The notes: a model not told the origin generated them from the letters alone. DNA of 45,329 nt from Verrucomicrobiota bacterium (GCA_947471035.1 CANIWJ010000017.1:1-45329), one strand, 5' to 3'; positions 13,739-22,942 are shown, numbered from the stretch's first letter. Numbers and translations: made by a program.

Positions 13739-15970
13739 ATGCTCCGCTACCTCATCCCCGCTATCCTCGCCCTCGCCACTGCGCTCAACGCCGCCGAGCG
13801 CCCGGCCCCCTCAAATCCCGCCCGCACCGCCGCCGCCGCGTGGTGCGAGGAGGACGCCGCCGCCGCCCTCGCCGCCGGTCAGCCCGAGATCGCTGCAACC
13901 GGCCAGGCCGATGCGAAAACCCTGCGCTCAACTCATGGCTCCCCGCTCCTCGCTCCCGGCTCCTCGCTGCTCCCGCCCATCCCCGGCGACGTCAAAGCCA
14001 ACCCCCTCGTAGGCGATTTCATCAAGCGGGTCGAAACCCTCCTGCGAGAAAACAAAACCTTCGCCAAAGGCCCCGAGGGCGGGGCCGTCCGCGATGCCAC
14101 CGGCTGGGCCTTCCCCACCCGAGCGGATCAACTTCTCATCCTCACCCAGGCATTTTGCCATCCCCAGAGCCCGCTCGCCGGCGACCCCCGCCTCGTCGCC
14201 CCCATCCTGCGCCGCGTCGCCTCCATCAGCGAATACCTCGTGCCCGACTCCAAGAGCCTCGGGGATTTCGGTTTCTGCGACACCTTCGCCGACGCCTGGC
14301 TGATCCTGCGCACCACCCGCCCCGACATCCTCCCGCCCGGCCTCTCCGCGCGCACCGAGGCCAGCCTTAAAACCAACGCCGACTACATCGTTAAAAAATG
14401 GGGCCCCACCTTCGCCGATCCCTCCGTCCACTACGGCGTGGTCAACATGGACGTGCGCCGCCTGCTCGCCCTCGCCGCCACCGAACGCCTCTTCCCCGAC
14501 CCTGAGCGCCGCGCCTTGGTGGCAAGCGGCGTGCGCTTCCTCAGCCACAGCGTCCTGCCCGATGGTGCCACCCACTACGCCGAGCGCCAAAACGAAGCCT
14601 TCAGCTACCACATCGCCGCCGTGCGCGGACTGCTCCGCATCGCCCAGCTCACCGACTCCGCCGAAGCCCTCGCCCTGGTTCGCGCCATGCGCTGGTATTA
14701 CCCACTCTCGGTCGAGCCGGGCGGGGTCGCCGAGTGGAGCACCGCCGCCAGCTGGCACCATTATTGGAACACGATCAGTGGCAGCGACGGTGCCCTGATC
14801 CTCGCCGCCCTCACCGATTGCACGCACAACCAGCGTATCGCCCTCGCCAACCCGCCCCGGGGCGACCTCTGGCTCGCATCCTTCTTCCGCCCCGACCTCG
14901 CCCTCGCGCCCGCGCCCGACCGCTACTTCGTTTATGACCGCAACATTCAGGGTCCGCGCGGCCGCTTCGGCAACTGGTCCTTCGTCGGCACCGCCCGCAA
15001 CTTCGGCTACACCCCCGGGGACATCGCACGCGGTAAATCCAGCTACGTCGGCGCCATGCTCACCACCGGCTCCAGCGGCAACTGGCCCCTCGACGCCGCC
15101 CTGCAAGACGTCGGCACGGCCGTGAAACTCTCCGCCGGCCCTCTGCCGGAGGGAGAAATGCCCTGGCTGAAAGAACTCGCCTGCCTGACCAGCGTCGAGT
15201 CCACCACCACCACCGTCGGAGACCGCTGCGCCGCCCTTGGCGCCGACGCCCTGCTCGCCCCCTACGCCAAAAAAGCGACGCCGTGGCGTCAGCGTCAGGC
15301 CTGGATTTTCACCCCCGAGCGACTGCTGGGCTTGGTCACCATCACCGCCGACGCCGACACCGCCGCGCGCGAAGTGCTCGGCACCCTGATGCTGGTCGGA
15401 GGCCGCGGGCACTGGGGCAAGAAACACGAGCTCAAAACTCTCGCCCCCGGTCGCTACAGCTACGGCGGCCTGGCGGTCACCTTCCGCGCCCGCGATTTCG
15501 CGACCATCACCGGCCAGCCTACCGACGTCATGTCTGGCAGCATCACCCACGGCACCGATACGCCAGGAAAGTCCATGCGCCTGCTGCTGCAAAACCCGAC
15601 CACGACTCCCAACCAACCCACCTCCTACACCAAAGGCGACAGCCGTTTCTATGTGGTCGAGATCCACCCCCTCGCGACCGCCCCCGCCCAGCGCGTTGCG
15701 CACAGTCGCGACGGCGGTTTGCTTACCCTCGCGCTGCAAGACGGCACCGGCACCTACCAACTCGCCTACAACCCCTCCGCCCAAGCCGCCCCGTGGACTC
15801 GCATCGCCCGAAGCGAAACGTCCGTGATCCATCGCAGCGGCGAAGCCTTCCGCCCGGCCTGGATTGAGCCCGAGGCCATAGCCGCTCCTTCCCTCCCGGT
15901 GCCTAAATCCGAACTTAGCGTGCCCGCCGGCGAATTACTGCTCATCGAACAACCCGCGCTCGCTCGGTAG
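13739..15970 (+). CDS. Exported lyase-like protein, 743 aa
   Basis: Signal peptide 1-18 (ALNA-AE). The N-terminal two thirds are an all-alpha, toroid-like domain (FCDTFADAWLIL, VNMDVRRLLALAATERLF, ERQNEAFSYHIAAVRGLLRIA, SWHHYWNTISGSDGALILAAL near 335-355). The C-terminal third is beta-rich, including DSRFYVVEIHP. This two-part plan is that of alginate/heparinase/hyaluronate-type lyases, but I cannot place it in a CAZy family. Residues about 66-82 (HGSPLLAPGSSLLPPIP) are encoded by a GGAGC-type repeat and appear to be an insertion. Third gene in the rightward cluster, 51 bp after the esterase. Confidence 0.6.
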   Translation: MLRYLIPAILALATALNAAERPAPSNPARTAAAAWCEEDAAAALAAGQPEIAATGQADAKTLRSTHGSPLLAPGSSLLPPIPGDVKANPLVGDFIKRVETLLRENKTFAKGPEGGAVRDATGWAFPTRADQLLILTQAFCHPQSPLAGDPRLVAPILRRVASISEYLVPDSKSLGDFGFCDTFADAWLILRTTRPDILPPGLSARTEASLKTNADYIVKKWGPTFADPSVHYGVVNMDVRRLLALAATERLFPDPERRALVASGVRFLSHSVLPDGATHYAERQNEAFSYHIAAVRGLLRIAQLTDSAEALALVRAMRWYYPLSVEPGGVAEWSTAASWHHYWNTISGSDGALILAALTDCTHNQRIALANPPRGDLWLASFFRPDLALAPAPDRYFVYDRNIQGPRGRFGNWSFVGTARNFGYTPGDIARGKSSYVGAMLTTGSSGNWPLDAALQDVGTAVKLSAGPLPEGEMPWLKELACLTSVESTTTTVGDRCAALGADALLAPYAKKATPWRQRQAWIFTPERLLGLVTITADADTAAREVLGTLMLVGGRGHWGKKHELKTLAPGRYSYGGLAVTFRARDFATITGQPTDVMSGSITHGTDTPGKSMRLLLQNPTTTPNQPTSYTKGDSRFYVVEIHPLATAPAQRVAHSRDGGLLTLALQDGTGTYQLAYNPSAQAAPWTRIARSETSVIHRSGEAFRPAWIEPEAIAAPSLPVPKSELSVPAGELLLIEQPALAR
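13933..13976 (-). repeat. GGAGC-rich repeat, copy A (inside a gene)
   Basis: On the minus strand it reads as runs of GGGAGC/GAGGAGC units. It lies in frame within the 743-residue protein. It is related to copies at 16989-17020, 20641-20680 and 21841-21890. Confidence 0.6.
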
Positions 15971-16020
15971 ACGAAGGCCTGAGCCTGTTTCACTTATTCC
16001 CCCACGTCCACGGAGCTGGC

Positions 16021-16980
16021 TCAAGGCCAGGCGGGGGGATTGGAGCTGGTCAGCGTGGGTTCGCCTTCCAGCCAGCCGAGGCTGGCAAGGAAGCGGTCGG
16101 CGGCGCGCACGGCCTCGACTACGACGGGTTCGGGCCACTTGTAGGCGGCGATCACAAAGGCATGGCCGATGTCTTCACCCAACAGAATAAGGTCGCAGCG
16201 GTTGCCGGCGGCGCGGGCGGCGGCGGCGAAGCGTTCGGCCTGCGCGTAGGGCACGACGCGGTCGCCGCGTCCGTGTTGAATCAGGGCGGGGGGCTGGCCG
16301 GGCGCGACGTGAAATAGCGGCGACAGTGCGCGCGCCACCGCAAGGGCGGCCGGGTCGGAGGGGCGGGCGGTTTTTTTCTTATCCGCCAGGGCCGCGCCGC
16401 CCACGGCGTAGCGGATCCAGTCGTCCTCGGTGAGGTCCACGATGGGATTGTAGAGCAGGAGTGCGTCGGGGCGGCCGGAAACGGCGAAATCGTCGTCGGG
16501 GTGGTCGAAACCCGGAAGGGTGCCGAGCGCGGCCGCGAGGTGTCCACCGGCGGAATCGCCAGCCACGGCGATACGGTTTGGATCGACCCCGAGTTCGGCG
16601 GCGTGGGCTCGGACGTAGCGGAGGGCGGAGCGGCAATCCGCCACACAGTCGGCCAGGGTGACGGAGCCGGGTTTGGCGAGCCGGTAGGTGATGTTAAACG
16701 AGACCAAACCACGGCTGGCGGTGTAGCGGGCGAGCGGCATAAAGCCGTCGGTGGTGCCGCCCACCCAGGCCCCGCCGTGAATCCAGAGAATGGCGGGGCG
16801 GGGAGCGGAGGAAGGCGCCGGACGGAAGGTATGAAGGATCAGCTTTTCGTCACCACGTGTCGCATACACGATGTTCTCCGGGGCAGGCTCGCTCATGAAG
16901 GTGGATAGGGGAACTTGGTCACCGGCGAGGCGATGACCGACGAGACCCAAGAACATCAGCGAGGCCAGGAGCGTGCGCAT
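16021..16980 (-). CDS. Exported alpha/beta hydrolase, carboxylesterase-like
   Basis: 319 residues. Signal peptide 1-20 (HRLAG-D). Esterase/lipase (BD-FAE / HSL-like) features: oxyanion motif IHGGAWVGG (67-75), nucleophile elbow GDSAGGH (Ser143), GRGDRVVP carrying the catalytic Asp and DIGHAF carrying the His. Family members hydrolyse acetyl, feruloyl or other short acyl esters on sugars. Leftward, 75 bp downstream of the beta-helix gene and probably cotranscribed with it; convergent with the lyase gene 13739-15970. Confidence 0.8.
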   Translation of the reverse strand: MRTLLASLMFLGLVGHRLAGDQVPLSTFMSEPAPENIVYATRGDEKLILHTFRPAPSSAPRPAILWIHGGAWVGGTTDGFMPLARYTASRGLVSFNITYRLAKPGSVTLADCVADCRSALRYVRAHAAELGVDPNRIAVAGDSAGGHLAAALGTLPGFDHPDDDFAVSGRPDALLLYNPIVDLTEDDWIRYAVGGAALADKKKTARPSDPAALAVARALSPLFHVAPGQPPALIQHGRGDRVVPYAQAERFAAAARAAGNRCDLILLGEDIGHAFVIAAYKWPEPVVVEAVRAADRFLASLGWLEGEPTLTSSNPPAWP

Positions 16981-16988
16981 GGGCGAAA

Positions 16989-17020
16989 GAGCCGGGAGCG
17001 GGGAGCTTGGAGTGAGGAGG
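16989..17020 (+). repeat. GGAGC-rich repeat, copy B
   Basis: Lies in the 75-bp gap between the beta-helix and esterase genes, on the plus strand. It contains GCGGGGAGCTTGGAG (16998-17012), identical to 21843-21857. Confidence 0.6.
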
Positions 17021-17055
17021 AAAACGGAGCGGCGGGATGCGGCGCGACCCCGCCG

Positions 17056-19245
17056 TCAAGGGGTCGCCGGGCGGGCGTAGGCGTTGACGTCCTGCTGGGA
17101 GTCGAAGGCTTTGCGCTTGGTGTTACCGCTGCGGAGCAATTCGATATCGCGGGCGGGTATGGTAGTGCGGAACTCGTCGGGCTGGATGCCGTAGCGGGCG
17201 AGATCGAGGGCGGCAAAGGGCTTGAGCTCGGGATTGGCCGCGAGGTCGCGCGGAGTAAAATTCAGGCCGGCGGGATCCACGAGCGCAGAGAGGTCGGCGA
17301 CTTCGGTATTGGCCTCGAAGCGGAAACCGGCGGCGAGCACGGCAGCGTCGCCGCTGCGGCGGGCGAAGGCTCCGCAGCCGACGACGATATTGCCCGTCAA
17401 CAGGCTGCCGTGCGGGATCGAAGGGTCGGTATCGAGGATGCCGAGGAGCGCGGGATATTTCTCGCGCCAAGGGGAGGATTTGTAGGGCACGGAATCGAGG
17501 TCCTTGCGCAGGCGGGGATCGGTGGCGATGTAGAGGCGGGCGATGCCGCGATCATCGACGTGGATGGCATTGTGCGCCTGAACGATGAGGTTGCGACGGG
17601 CGATATGGTCGTGCCCGCCGCCGATGAAGATGCCCGACTCGGTGCGGTAGATGAGGTTGTCCTCGGCGAGCAGGCCGGAGTTGCCGTCGTCCATGTAGAT
17701 GGCGTTGGCGTTCTCGGAGTGGTGAATGAAGTTGGAGCGCACGACGTTGCCGCGAGAGGTCCAGCCGCCGGTGGTGTAAAAGCCGCCGAGGTCGCCGCCG
17801 TCGAGGCCGAGGCGGTAGAGTTCGTTGAATTCGAAGATGTTGTCGTTTCCGCCGAAGTGCACGCCGGAGTAGGAAACGTCGTGGATGCGGTTGTAGGCGA
17901 AGCGGGCGCCGACCAGTTGCTGGGTGGGCGCGTCTAGGCCGGCGATGATGGTGGGAGTGGGCGCGTTGAGGGCGGCCCGGTAGATGTGATTGTTAAGAAT
18001 CTGGTGGCCGCTGGGGGTGAGGGTGGCGCGGTCGCCGCCGAGCAGGTCGATGGCGGCGAGTCCGATCTCGGTGAGGTCGGAACTTTGGATAACGTGGTCG
18101 CGACCGCCACGGATGAAAACGGCGCGGCGCACGACGCCGTTGATTTCGCAGCCGGCGATGCGGATGGAGGCGCCGTCGGTGATGGTGACCGCATCGCCCA
18201 TTTGCTGGCCGAGGGTCAGGTCGCGCACGGTAATGTAGCTGGCGTTCTCAAAGGCGAGGAGCGGCTTGCCGTTGTCGGCGATGGCAATGCTGGCGCCGGG
18301 GGACGCGGGCCAGAGGTAGAGTTTGCGGCGTTTGAAATCAACGGACCATTCGCCGGGTTGGTCGATCTCTTCGAGGAGGTTGAGGGCGAACCAGTTTTCC
18401 TTGCCGTCGCCGATGCGGGTGCCGTCCACCAGCGGAGAGTATTTGGAGCCAATGCCCTGGCTGGTAGAGATCGCGAAGCCAAGGGTGCGGGCGGCGGGGT
18501 CGATGGCTTTGACGCGCAGGGTTTCGGCGACCCAGGGCACGCGCCAGAAGCCGCGCAGCCAGACGCCGCCCTCGGTAAGAGCGGTTTGCCAGCGGGCGGG
18601 GCGGTCTTCGTTGTATTCAAAAACCCCGCCTTCGGGCTGGTTGGCGCGGAAGCTGCCGCTGGAGAGCACGCGCTTCATGGTGGAGTAACCGTATTCGCCA
18701 TTGGGCCAGCGGGAGAGGGGCAGGCGGCGGCCATCGGAGAAGACGGCGCAGAAATCGACGATGTCGCGCAGGTAGTCGGGGAAGGGGCGGGCGTTGAGCA
18801 CGCCGAGGGCGTCGAGGTCGAGCTCGACGATTTGGCCGCGGGCGGCGGGATCCATGCGCTCGAGCAAGGCGGGCGCGGTGACGGTTTGCAGGCTGGCGGG
18901 GGCGACGGCGCGGGCCCCGGTCAGGCGCACGCGGGCGCGTTCCATGCCCCGCCAGGTGACAGGGGCCTGGGCGGTGCCGGAGTCGGCGGGACCGAGGGTG
19001 AAGGTTTCGAGGACGGGGTAAGTGCCGGGGGCGATCCAGACAGTAATGGGTTCGGCAGGCTGGGCAGCGCGGGCGGCGCGCACGAGGGCGGCGGCGCGCG
19101 GCAGGGTGGCGACCGGGGCGGCGGCGGTGCCGTCGGCGCTGTCGTTGCCTTCGGGCATGACCCAGAAGGCGGTCTCGGCAAAGGCGGCGGGCAGGAGGAG
19201 CCCGAGGAACAACGCTAGTTGGGCGGAGCGAGGTAAGGGTAACAT
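17056..19245 (-). CDS. Exported right-handed parallel beta-helix protein
   Basis: 729 residues, signal peptide 1-23 (AFA-ET). Opens with 'WVMPEGNDSADGTAAAPVATLPRAAALV...VWIAPGTYPV', the standard N-terminus of pectate-lyase-like and Pbl-type beta-helix enzymes. A jelly-roll-like middle follows, then many helix turns (about 330-620) with repeated 'NxIHDV...GVHFGG', 'NFIHHSENANAIYMDD' and 'NLIYRTESGIFIGGG' coils. This fold serves lyases (chondroitinase B type), glycosidases (such as alpha-1,3-galactosidases) and epimerases; the class cannot be fixed from sequence. Leftward first gene with the esterase 16021-16980 behind it. Confidence 0.75.
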   Translation of the reverse strand: MLPLPRSAQLALFLGLLLPAAFAETAFWVMPEGNDSADGTAAAPVATLPRAAALVRAARAAQPAEPITVWIAPGTYPVLETFTLGPADSGTAQAPVTWRGMERARVRLTGARAVAPASLQTVTAPALLERMDPAARGQIVELDLDALGVLNARPFPDYLRDIVDFCAVFSDGRRLPLSRWPNGEYGYSTMKRVLSSGSFRANQPEGGVFEYNEDRPARWQTALTEGGVWLRGFWRVPWVAETLRVKAIDPAARTLGFAISTSQGIGSKYSPLVDGTRIGDGKENWFALNLLEEIDQPGEWSVDFKRRKLYLWPASPGASIAIADNGKPLLAFENASYITVRDLTLGQQMGDAVTITDGASIRIAGCEINGVVRRAVFIRGGRDHVIQSSDLTEIGLAAIDLLGGDRATLTPSGHQILNNHIYRAALNAPTPTIIAGLDAPTQQLVGARFAYNRIHDVSYSGVHFGGNDNIFEFNELYRLGLDGGDLGGFYTTGGWTSRGNVVRSNFIHHSENANAIYMDDGNSGLLAEDNLIYRTESGIFIGGGHDHIARRNLIVQAHNAIHVDDRGIARLYIATDPRLRKDLDSVPYKSSPWREKYPALLGILDTDPSIPHGSLLTGNIVVGCGAFARRSGDAAVLAAGFRFEANTEVADLSALVDPAGLNFTPRDLAANPELKPFAALDLARYGIQPDEFRTTIPARDIELLRSGNTKRKAFDSQQDVNAYARPATP

Positions 19246-19496
19246 GGGAGCGGGAGGAGTTTAGGGGCTCGGATGGCGATCGCGGAGATGGAGGTAAGGG
19301 AATTACCGGCGTGGACACCGACAAAGGGACCAAACGGGATAGCGGGAGAAACCAGAGGGATTGCGGACGAAACCCCAATCGCATTTTGCAATATATTCCA
19401 GCTTTTTTCTATTTTTGCAAAAATTAGCGAAATCAGGGTTAGCTCCGCCGATGTCACCAGGAAGACCAACGGGGCGCGCAGCGGCGAACGGGGATT
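19246..19496. other. Intergenic region upstream of beta-helix gene
   Basis: 251 bp between two leftward genes, more AT-rich at 19370-19430, where the promoter of the beta-helix gene should lie. No RNA gene or terminator is seen. Confidence 0.3.
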
Positions 19497-19949
19497 TTAG
19501 GCCCCGAGCGCGGCGCGCAATTGGGCGATTAGCGCGGTGTAATCGGCCTCTGCGAGCAGCTGCTTGGGCTCGGGCATCATGGTGAAGGTGGTTCCCCAGG
19601 ACGGACCGTCGATGTATTTGGGAACGAGGTGGACGTGAAGGTGGGGCAGTTTGTCGGAGTAAGCGCCGTAGTTGATCTTGGCCGGGCCGAATGCGGTCTT
19701 CATGGCCCGCGCCGCACGAGTCACATCCTGCATAAAGAGCGCAAGCTCGGCCTCCGGCAGTTCGAAGAGTTCGTTCACGTGAGCGCGATAGGCGACGACA
19801 CAGCGGCCGCGATAGGTCTGCTCCTTGAACAAATACAGGGTCGATACGGCCAAGGGCGTGACCTCGATCATGAGATCGTGCAGGCGTTGGTCGCGACGGC
19901 AATACAGGCAATCGGGCAGCTGGACGGGCGTGGGGTTCATGGACGGCAA
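19497..19949 (-). CDS. HIT-family nucleotide hydrolase/transferase
   Basis: 150 residues. N-terminal CLYCRRD resembles the zinc-type CxxC of HIT proteins. The catalytic histidine triad is LPHLHVHLVPK (HxHxH, about residues 102-112). HIT proteins hydrolyse or transfer nucleoside phosphates such as AMP-lysine or Ap4A; the substrate here is unknown. A second Met at residue 4 is an alternative start. Last gene of the nadC-birA-coaX direction, 76 bp after coaX. Confidence 0.85.
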   Translation of the reverse strand: MPSMNPTPVQLPDCLYCRRDQRLHDLMIEVTPLAVSTLYLFKEQTYRGRCVVAYRAHVNELFELPEAELALFMQDVTRAARAMKTAFGPAKINYGAYSDKLPHLHVHLVPKYIDGPSWGTTFTMMPEPKQLLAEADYTALIAQLRAALGA

Positions 19950-20025
19950 AGCTGAATGCCAGTCCGGGAGCGAGCGAGCGGGCCAGCGCTGGAATCAGTT
20001 TCAGCCCAATAGTGCCGCGAGTAAA

Positions 20026-20835
20026 TCAATGCGATCGGGGATGGTTTAACGCATATGCGGCGGCGAGACCGGTAAGGGCGAGGTCGGGCACGATACGGGC
20101 ACTTTGGCGGAGTCGGTTTTTAACGACTTCGGCCGCTCCGCCGGAAAGAAAAATCCCGGCCGGAGGCAGGCCGCGGGCGGCAAACTCGGCCAACACGGCG
20201 TCGAGCAAGGCTTGGATGAGACCGGCGTAGCCCACCACCGCCCCGATGCGAATGGCCTCGGCGGTGGATTTGCCGATCACGCTGGTAACGGGCGTGGTCA
20301 GATCGGTGACGAGCGGGAGCTGAGCGGTGCGTTCGTGCAGGTAACGGGTAACAAGGGCGGGGCCGGGGGTGATGATACCGCCCTCGTAGCCGCCGTCTGG
20401 GGTGACTAGGTCGAAAGTTACGGCGGTGCCGAGGTCGATTACGATGGCGGGGCAACCGGGGGCGAGGGCGTGGGCGCCGGCGGCGTTGGCCAAACGATCC
20501 TGGCCGATCTCGGCGGGACGCGGGTAAGTGATGGGCACACCGAGCTGAACCTCATGGGTGAGTTGCCAGGCGGGCAGGCCGGCGGCGGCGGCGCAGGCGT
20601 GGAGTTTGGGCGTGGCGGCGGGGACTACGGAACAGAAGGCGATGGAGCGTGGAGAGGGGAGCGGGGGGCGAGGAGCCAGAAGGTAGGCGGGGAGGCCGGT
20701 GACGGGGTCGTCGAGTTGCGGGGTGGAGATGTCGCGCTGACCGGTGAGTTGTCCGTCTTGGTGCCAGGCCAGGTGGGTATGGGTGTTGCCAATATCAACG
20801 CAGAGCAGAATGGAGGCGGAGGATTCGGAATGCAT
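20026..20835 (-). CDS. coaX: Type III pantothenate kinase
   Basis: 269 residues from the ATG at 20835; the longer frame to 20940 only overlaps birA. Phosphorylates pantothenate with ATP in the first step of coenzyme A synthesis, in the cytoplasm. ASKHA-fold motifs seen: DIGNTHTHLAW (14-24, phosphate 1), IGQDRLANAAGA (pantothenate binding), IVIDLGTAVTFDLV (phosphate 2) and SGGAAE near the C-terminus. Residues 52-64 (LLAPRPPLPSPRS) are encoded by a GGAGC-type repeat and fall between the first two conserved blocks. 10 bp after birA, clearly one operon. Confidence 0.9.
   Translation of the reverse strand: MHSESSASILLCVDIGNTHTHLAWHQDGQLTGQRDISTPQLDDPVTGLPAYLLAPRPPLPSPRSIAFCSVVPAATPKLHACAAAAGLPAWQLTHEVQLGVPITYPRPAEIGQDRLANAAGAHALAPGCPAIVIDLGTAVTFDLVTPDGGYEGGIITPGPALVTRYLHERTAQLPLVTDLTTPVTSVIGKSTAEAIRIGAVVGYAGLIQALLDAVLAEFAARGLPPAGIFLSGGAAEVVKNRLRQSARIVPDLALTGLAAAYALNHPRSH
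20641..20680 (+). repeat. GGAGC-rich repeat, copy C (inside coaX)
   Basis: Plus-strand GGAGCG/GGGAGC/GAGGAGC units lying in frame within coaX, encoding a Pro/Leu/Arg stretch where the protein would normally have a loop. Confidence 0.55.
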
Positions 20836-20845
20836 GGCGGGCGGC

Positions 20846-21838
20846 TTACTTCTTGGACAGGGTGACTTCTCCCGCGCGGTAGCGTTCGGTACGGCCGTCG
20901 GCGAGGCGGAGCAGGAGGCTGCCTTCGGGGTCGATGCCAAGGGTAGTGCCGGTAATTTCGCGGTCGCCTTGGTGCAGGGTCACGGCGCGGCCTTTGAGGG
21001 TGTCGAAGCGTTGCCAGAGGCCGGGAAAAAGCGCGGCGTAGCTGCCGTCGATAAACGCGGCGTAGGAATCGAGCACGCGACCGATGAGGGCGGCGGCGAA
21101 TTTGTTGGGATCGAGGGGCGCGTTGCTGTGTTCGGAAAGCGAAGTGGCGCGGGCGGCGAGCTCGGGCGACCAACCGTCGGCGGGGGCGCGGAGGTTGAGG
21201 CCGAGGCCGAAAACGAGATCATGAATACGGTCTGCGTCCATGCGGGCCTCGGTAAGCATGCCGCCGGCTTTGCGACCGTCGAAGAGGAGATCGTTGGGCC
21301 ATTTCAGGCCGGGAGTCACACGACAAAAAGAGGCGACGAGGGCGCAGACGTTGACCCCCATCCAGAGGGTAAAGGTCTGCATGCGGGCGGGTTCGACCTC
21401 GGGGCGGAAGGCGAAACTGGCGTAGAGGTTGCCATCGGTGGCGCTGTGCCAGGCGCGCCCGAGGCGGCCTCGGCCTTTTTCCTGGCGGCGCGCGAGGACT
21501 ACGAGCGGGGCAGGAGCACCGGTGGCAAGGAGGCGAACGGCTTCGTCATTGGTACTGCCGATGGTATCCGAGTAATGGAGGCTGGGGGTAATGGCGGTGG
21601 GGCGGCGATAGGCGTCGATCAGGGCCGGATGGAGAAAATCGGGCCGGACCGACAGGCGGTAACCCCGGGCATGGAGGCTCTCGATCGCGAAACCAGCTTC
21701 GCGCAGACGTTCGAGATGTTGCCAGACGGAGACGCGGCTCACGCCGAGTCGGCGGGCGAGATCGGCACCGGAGACGACGCCCTCATCGCCGGCTTCGAGC
21801 AGGGCCTGAAGGATGAGCTGATCGGCGTGGGCGGACAT
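20846..21838 (-). CDS. birA: Bifunctional biotin ligase / repressor
   Basis: 330 residues in the full E. coli BirA-type layout: N-terminal winged HTH (about 5-62, GADLARRLGVSRVSVWQHLERLREAGF), central ligase with STNDEA and the biotinyl-AMP loop KGRGRLGRAWHS, LKWPNDLL and KAGGMLTE, then a C-terminal SH3-like cap (GTTLGIDPEGSLLLRLADG). It joins biotin to carboxylases and, having a DNA-binding domain, may also repress biotin genes. Between nadC (60 bp upstream) and coaX (10 bp downstream). Confidence 0.93.
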   Translation of the reverse strand: MSAHADQLILQALLEAGDEGVVSGADLARRLGVSRVSVWQHLERLREAGFAIESLHARGYRLSVRPDFLHPALIDAYRRPTAITPSLHYSDTIGSTNDEAVRLLATGAPAPLVVLARRQEKGRGRLGRAWHSATDGNLYASFAFRPEVEPARMQTFTLWMGVNVCALVASFCRVTPGLKWPNDLLFDGRKAGGMLTEARMDADRIHDLVFGLGLNLRAPADGWSPELAARATSLSEHSNAPLDPNKFAAALIGRVLDSYAAFIDGSYAALFPGLWQRFDTLKGRAVTLHQGDREITGTTLGIDPEGSLLLRLADGRTERYRAGEVTLSKK

Positions 21839-21840
21839 GA

Positions 21841-21890
21841 TAGCGGGGAGCTTGGAGCAGGGAGCGGAGAGGGGGCGGAGTTTCGGAGAC
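21841..21890 (+). repeat. GGAGC-rich repeat, copy D
   Basis: Fills the 60-bp gap between nadC and birA. It shares GCGGGGAGCTTGGAG with copy B and further GGGAGCGG units with the others. Confidence 0.6.
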
Positions 21891-21898
21891 CGGGAAGT

Positions 21899-22861
21899 TC
21901 AGCTTTGCCAGTCGAGACCGATGTCGGCCCAGGCGGATTTGTGCACAAGTGCGCCGGTGGAAACGAAATCGAGGCCGAGGCCAGCGTAGCGCGGAAGGGT
22001 TTTCAGGGTGATGCCGCCGCTAGCTTCGGTGAAAGCGCGGCCGGCGATGAGGGCGAGGGCTTTTTTGATTTTGGCCGGGGGGAAATTGTCGAGCAGCACG
22101 ACGTCGGCTCCGGCGGCAAGCACGGCGGGAAGTTGGTCGAGACGGTCGATCTCGACCTCGACGGCGAGGTCAGGCGCGGCCTTTTTCGCGCGGGTGACGG
22201 CGGAGGCGAGGTCGTCGGGCGATCCGAGCAGGGCGAGGTGGTTGTCCTTGAGCATGACACGGTCGAAGAGGCCAAGGCGGTGGTTCCAGGCTCCGCCGCA
22301 GGCGACTGCGTATTTTTCCAACATACGGTAACCCGGGGTGGTCTTGCGGGTGTCAAGTAAACGGGTGCGGCCGGGGCCGAGCGCGGCGACGTGGGCGGCG
22401 GTGGTGGTGGCGACACCGGAGAGACGTTGCAGGAAATTCAAGGCGACGCGTTCGGCGGCGAGCAGGATTCGAGGGTCGCCCTCAAGGGTGGCGAGTACGT
22501 CACCGGCGGCGGCGGCGTGGCCATCGCGGGCCTGGGGTTGGACGGAAGCGCGCGTGCCGTAGGCGGCGAGAATAAGCGGGAGAAGCGGCAGACCGCAGAC
22601 GACCAAAGCGGTGCGCGCTACGAGATGGGCGCGACCCAGACGCGGCGGAGTGGCGAGGGCGGCAGTGGAGCGGTCGCCGGTTCGGGAAGGTTTCTGGCGG
22701 AGACCGAGTCCGGCCAAGTCTTCTTCGCGGGCAAACTCGATCAGACGGCGCAGGTAGGCGAGATCGAGGTCCGCCCAGGTAAGGCGCAGGAGCAAGCGGT
22801 CGAGGTCAGCGGCGGCGGGCGGCATTCGCGGAGTGGAGGAGAAGCGGGTAGAAATGTCCAA
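21899..22861 (-). CDS. nadC: Nicotinate-nucleotide pyrophosphorylase (carboxylating)
   Basis: 320 residues (or 308 if the ATG at 22825 is used). Converts quinolinate plus PRPP to nicotinate mononucleotide and CO2 in NAD synthesis. Motifs: EEDLAGLGL near the N-terminus, LNFLQRLSGVATTTA, LLDTRKTTPGYRMLEKYAVACGGAWNHRLGLFDRVMLKDNH, VEVEIDRLDQL, ADVVLLDNFPP, and LDFVSTGALVHKS at the end. Divergent from rodA (81 bp between starts); first gene of the nadC-birA-coaX-HIT group. Confidence 0.93.
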   Translation of the reverse strand: MDISTRFSSTPRMPPAAADLDRLLLRLTWADLDLAYLRRLIEFAREEDLAGLGLRQKPSRTGDRSTAALATPPRLGRAHLVARTALVVCGLPLLPLILAAYGTRASVQPQARDGHAAAAGDVLATLEGDPRILLAAERVALNFLQRLSGVATTTAAHVAALGPGRTRLLDTRKTTPGYRMLEKYAVACGGAWNHRLGLFDRVMLKDNHLALLGSPDDLASAVTRAKKAAPDLAVEVEIDRLDQLPAVLAAGADVVLLDNFPPAKIKKALALIAGRAFTEASGGITLKTLPRYAGLGLDFVSTGALVHKSAWADIGLDWQS

Positions 22862-22942
22862 CGACCAATAAAGTTTAGCGGGACCCGCCTCCGGCGCGCT
22901 TGCACCGGCGAACCCCGCCCGCGACGCTGTTTGCTTAACCGC

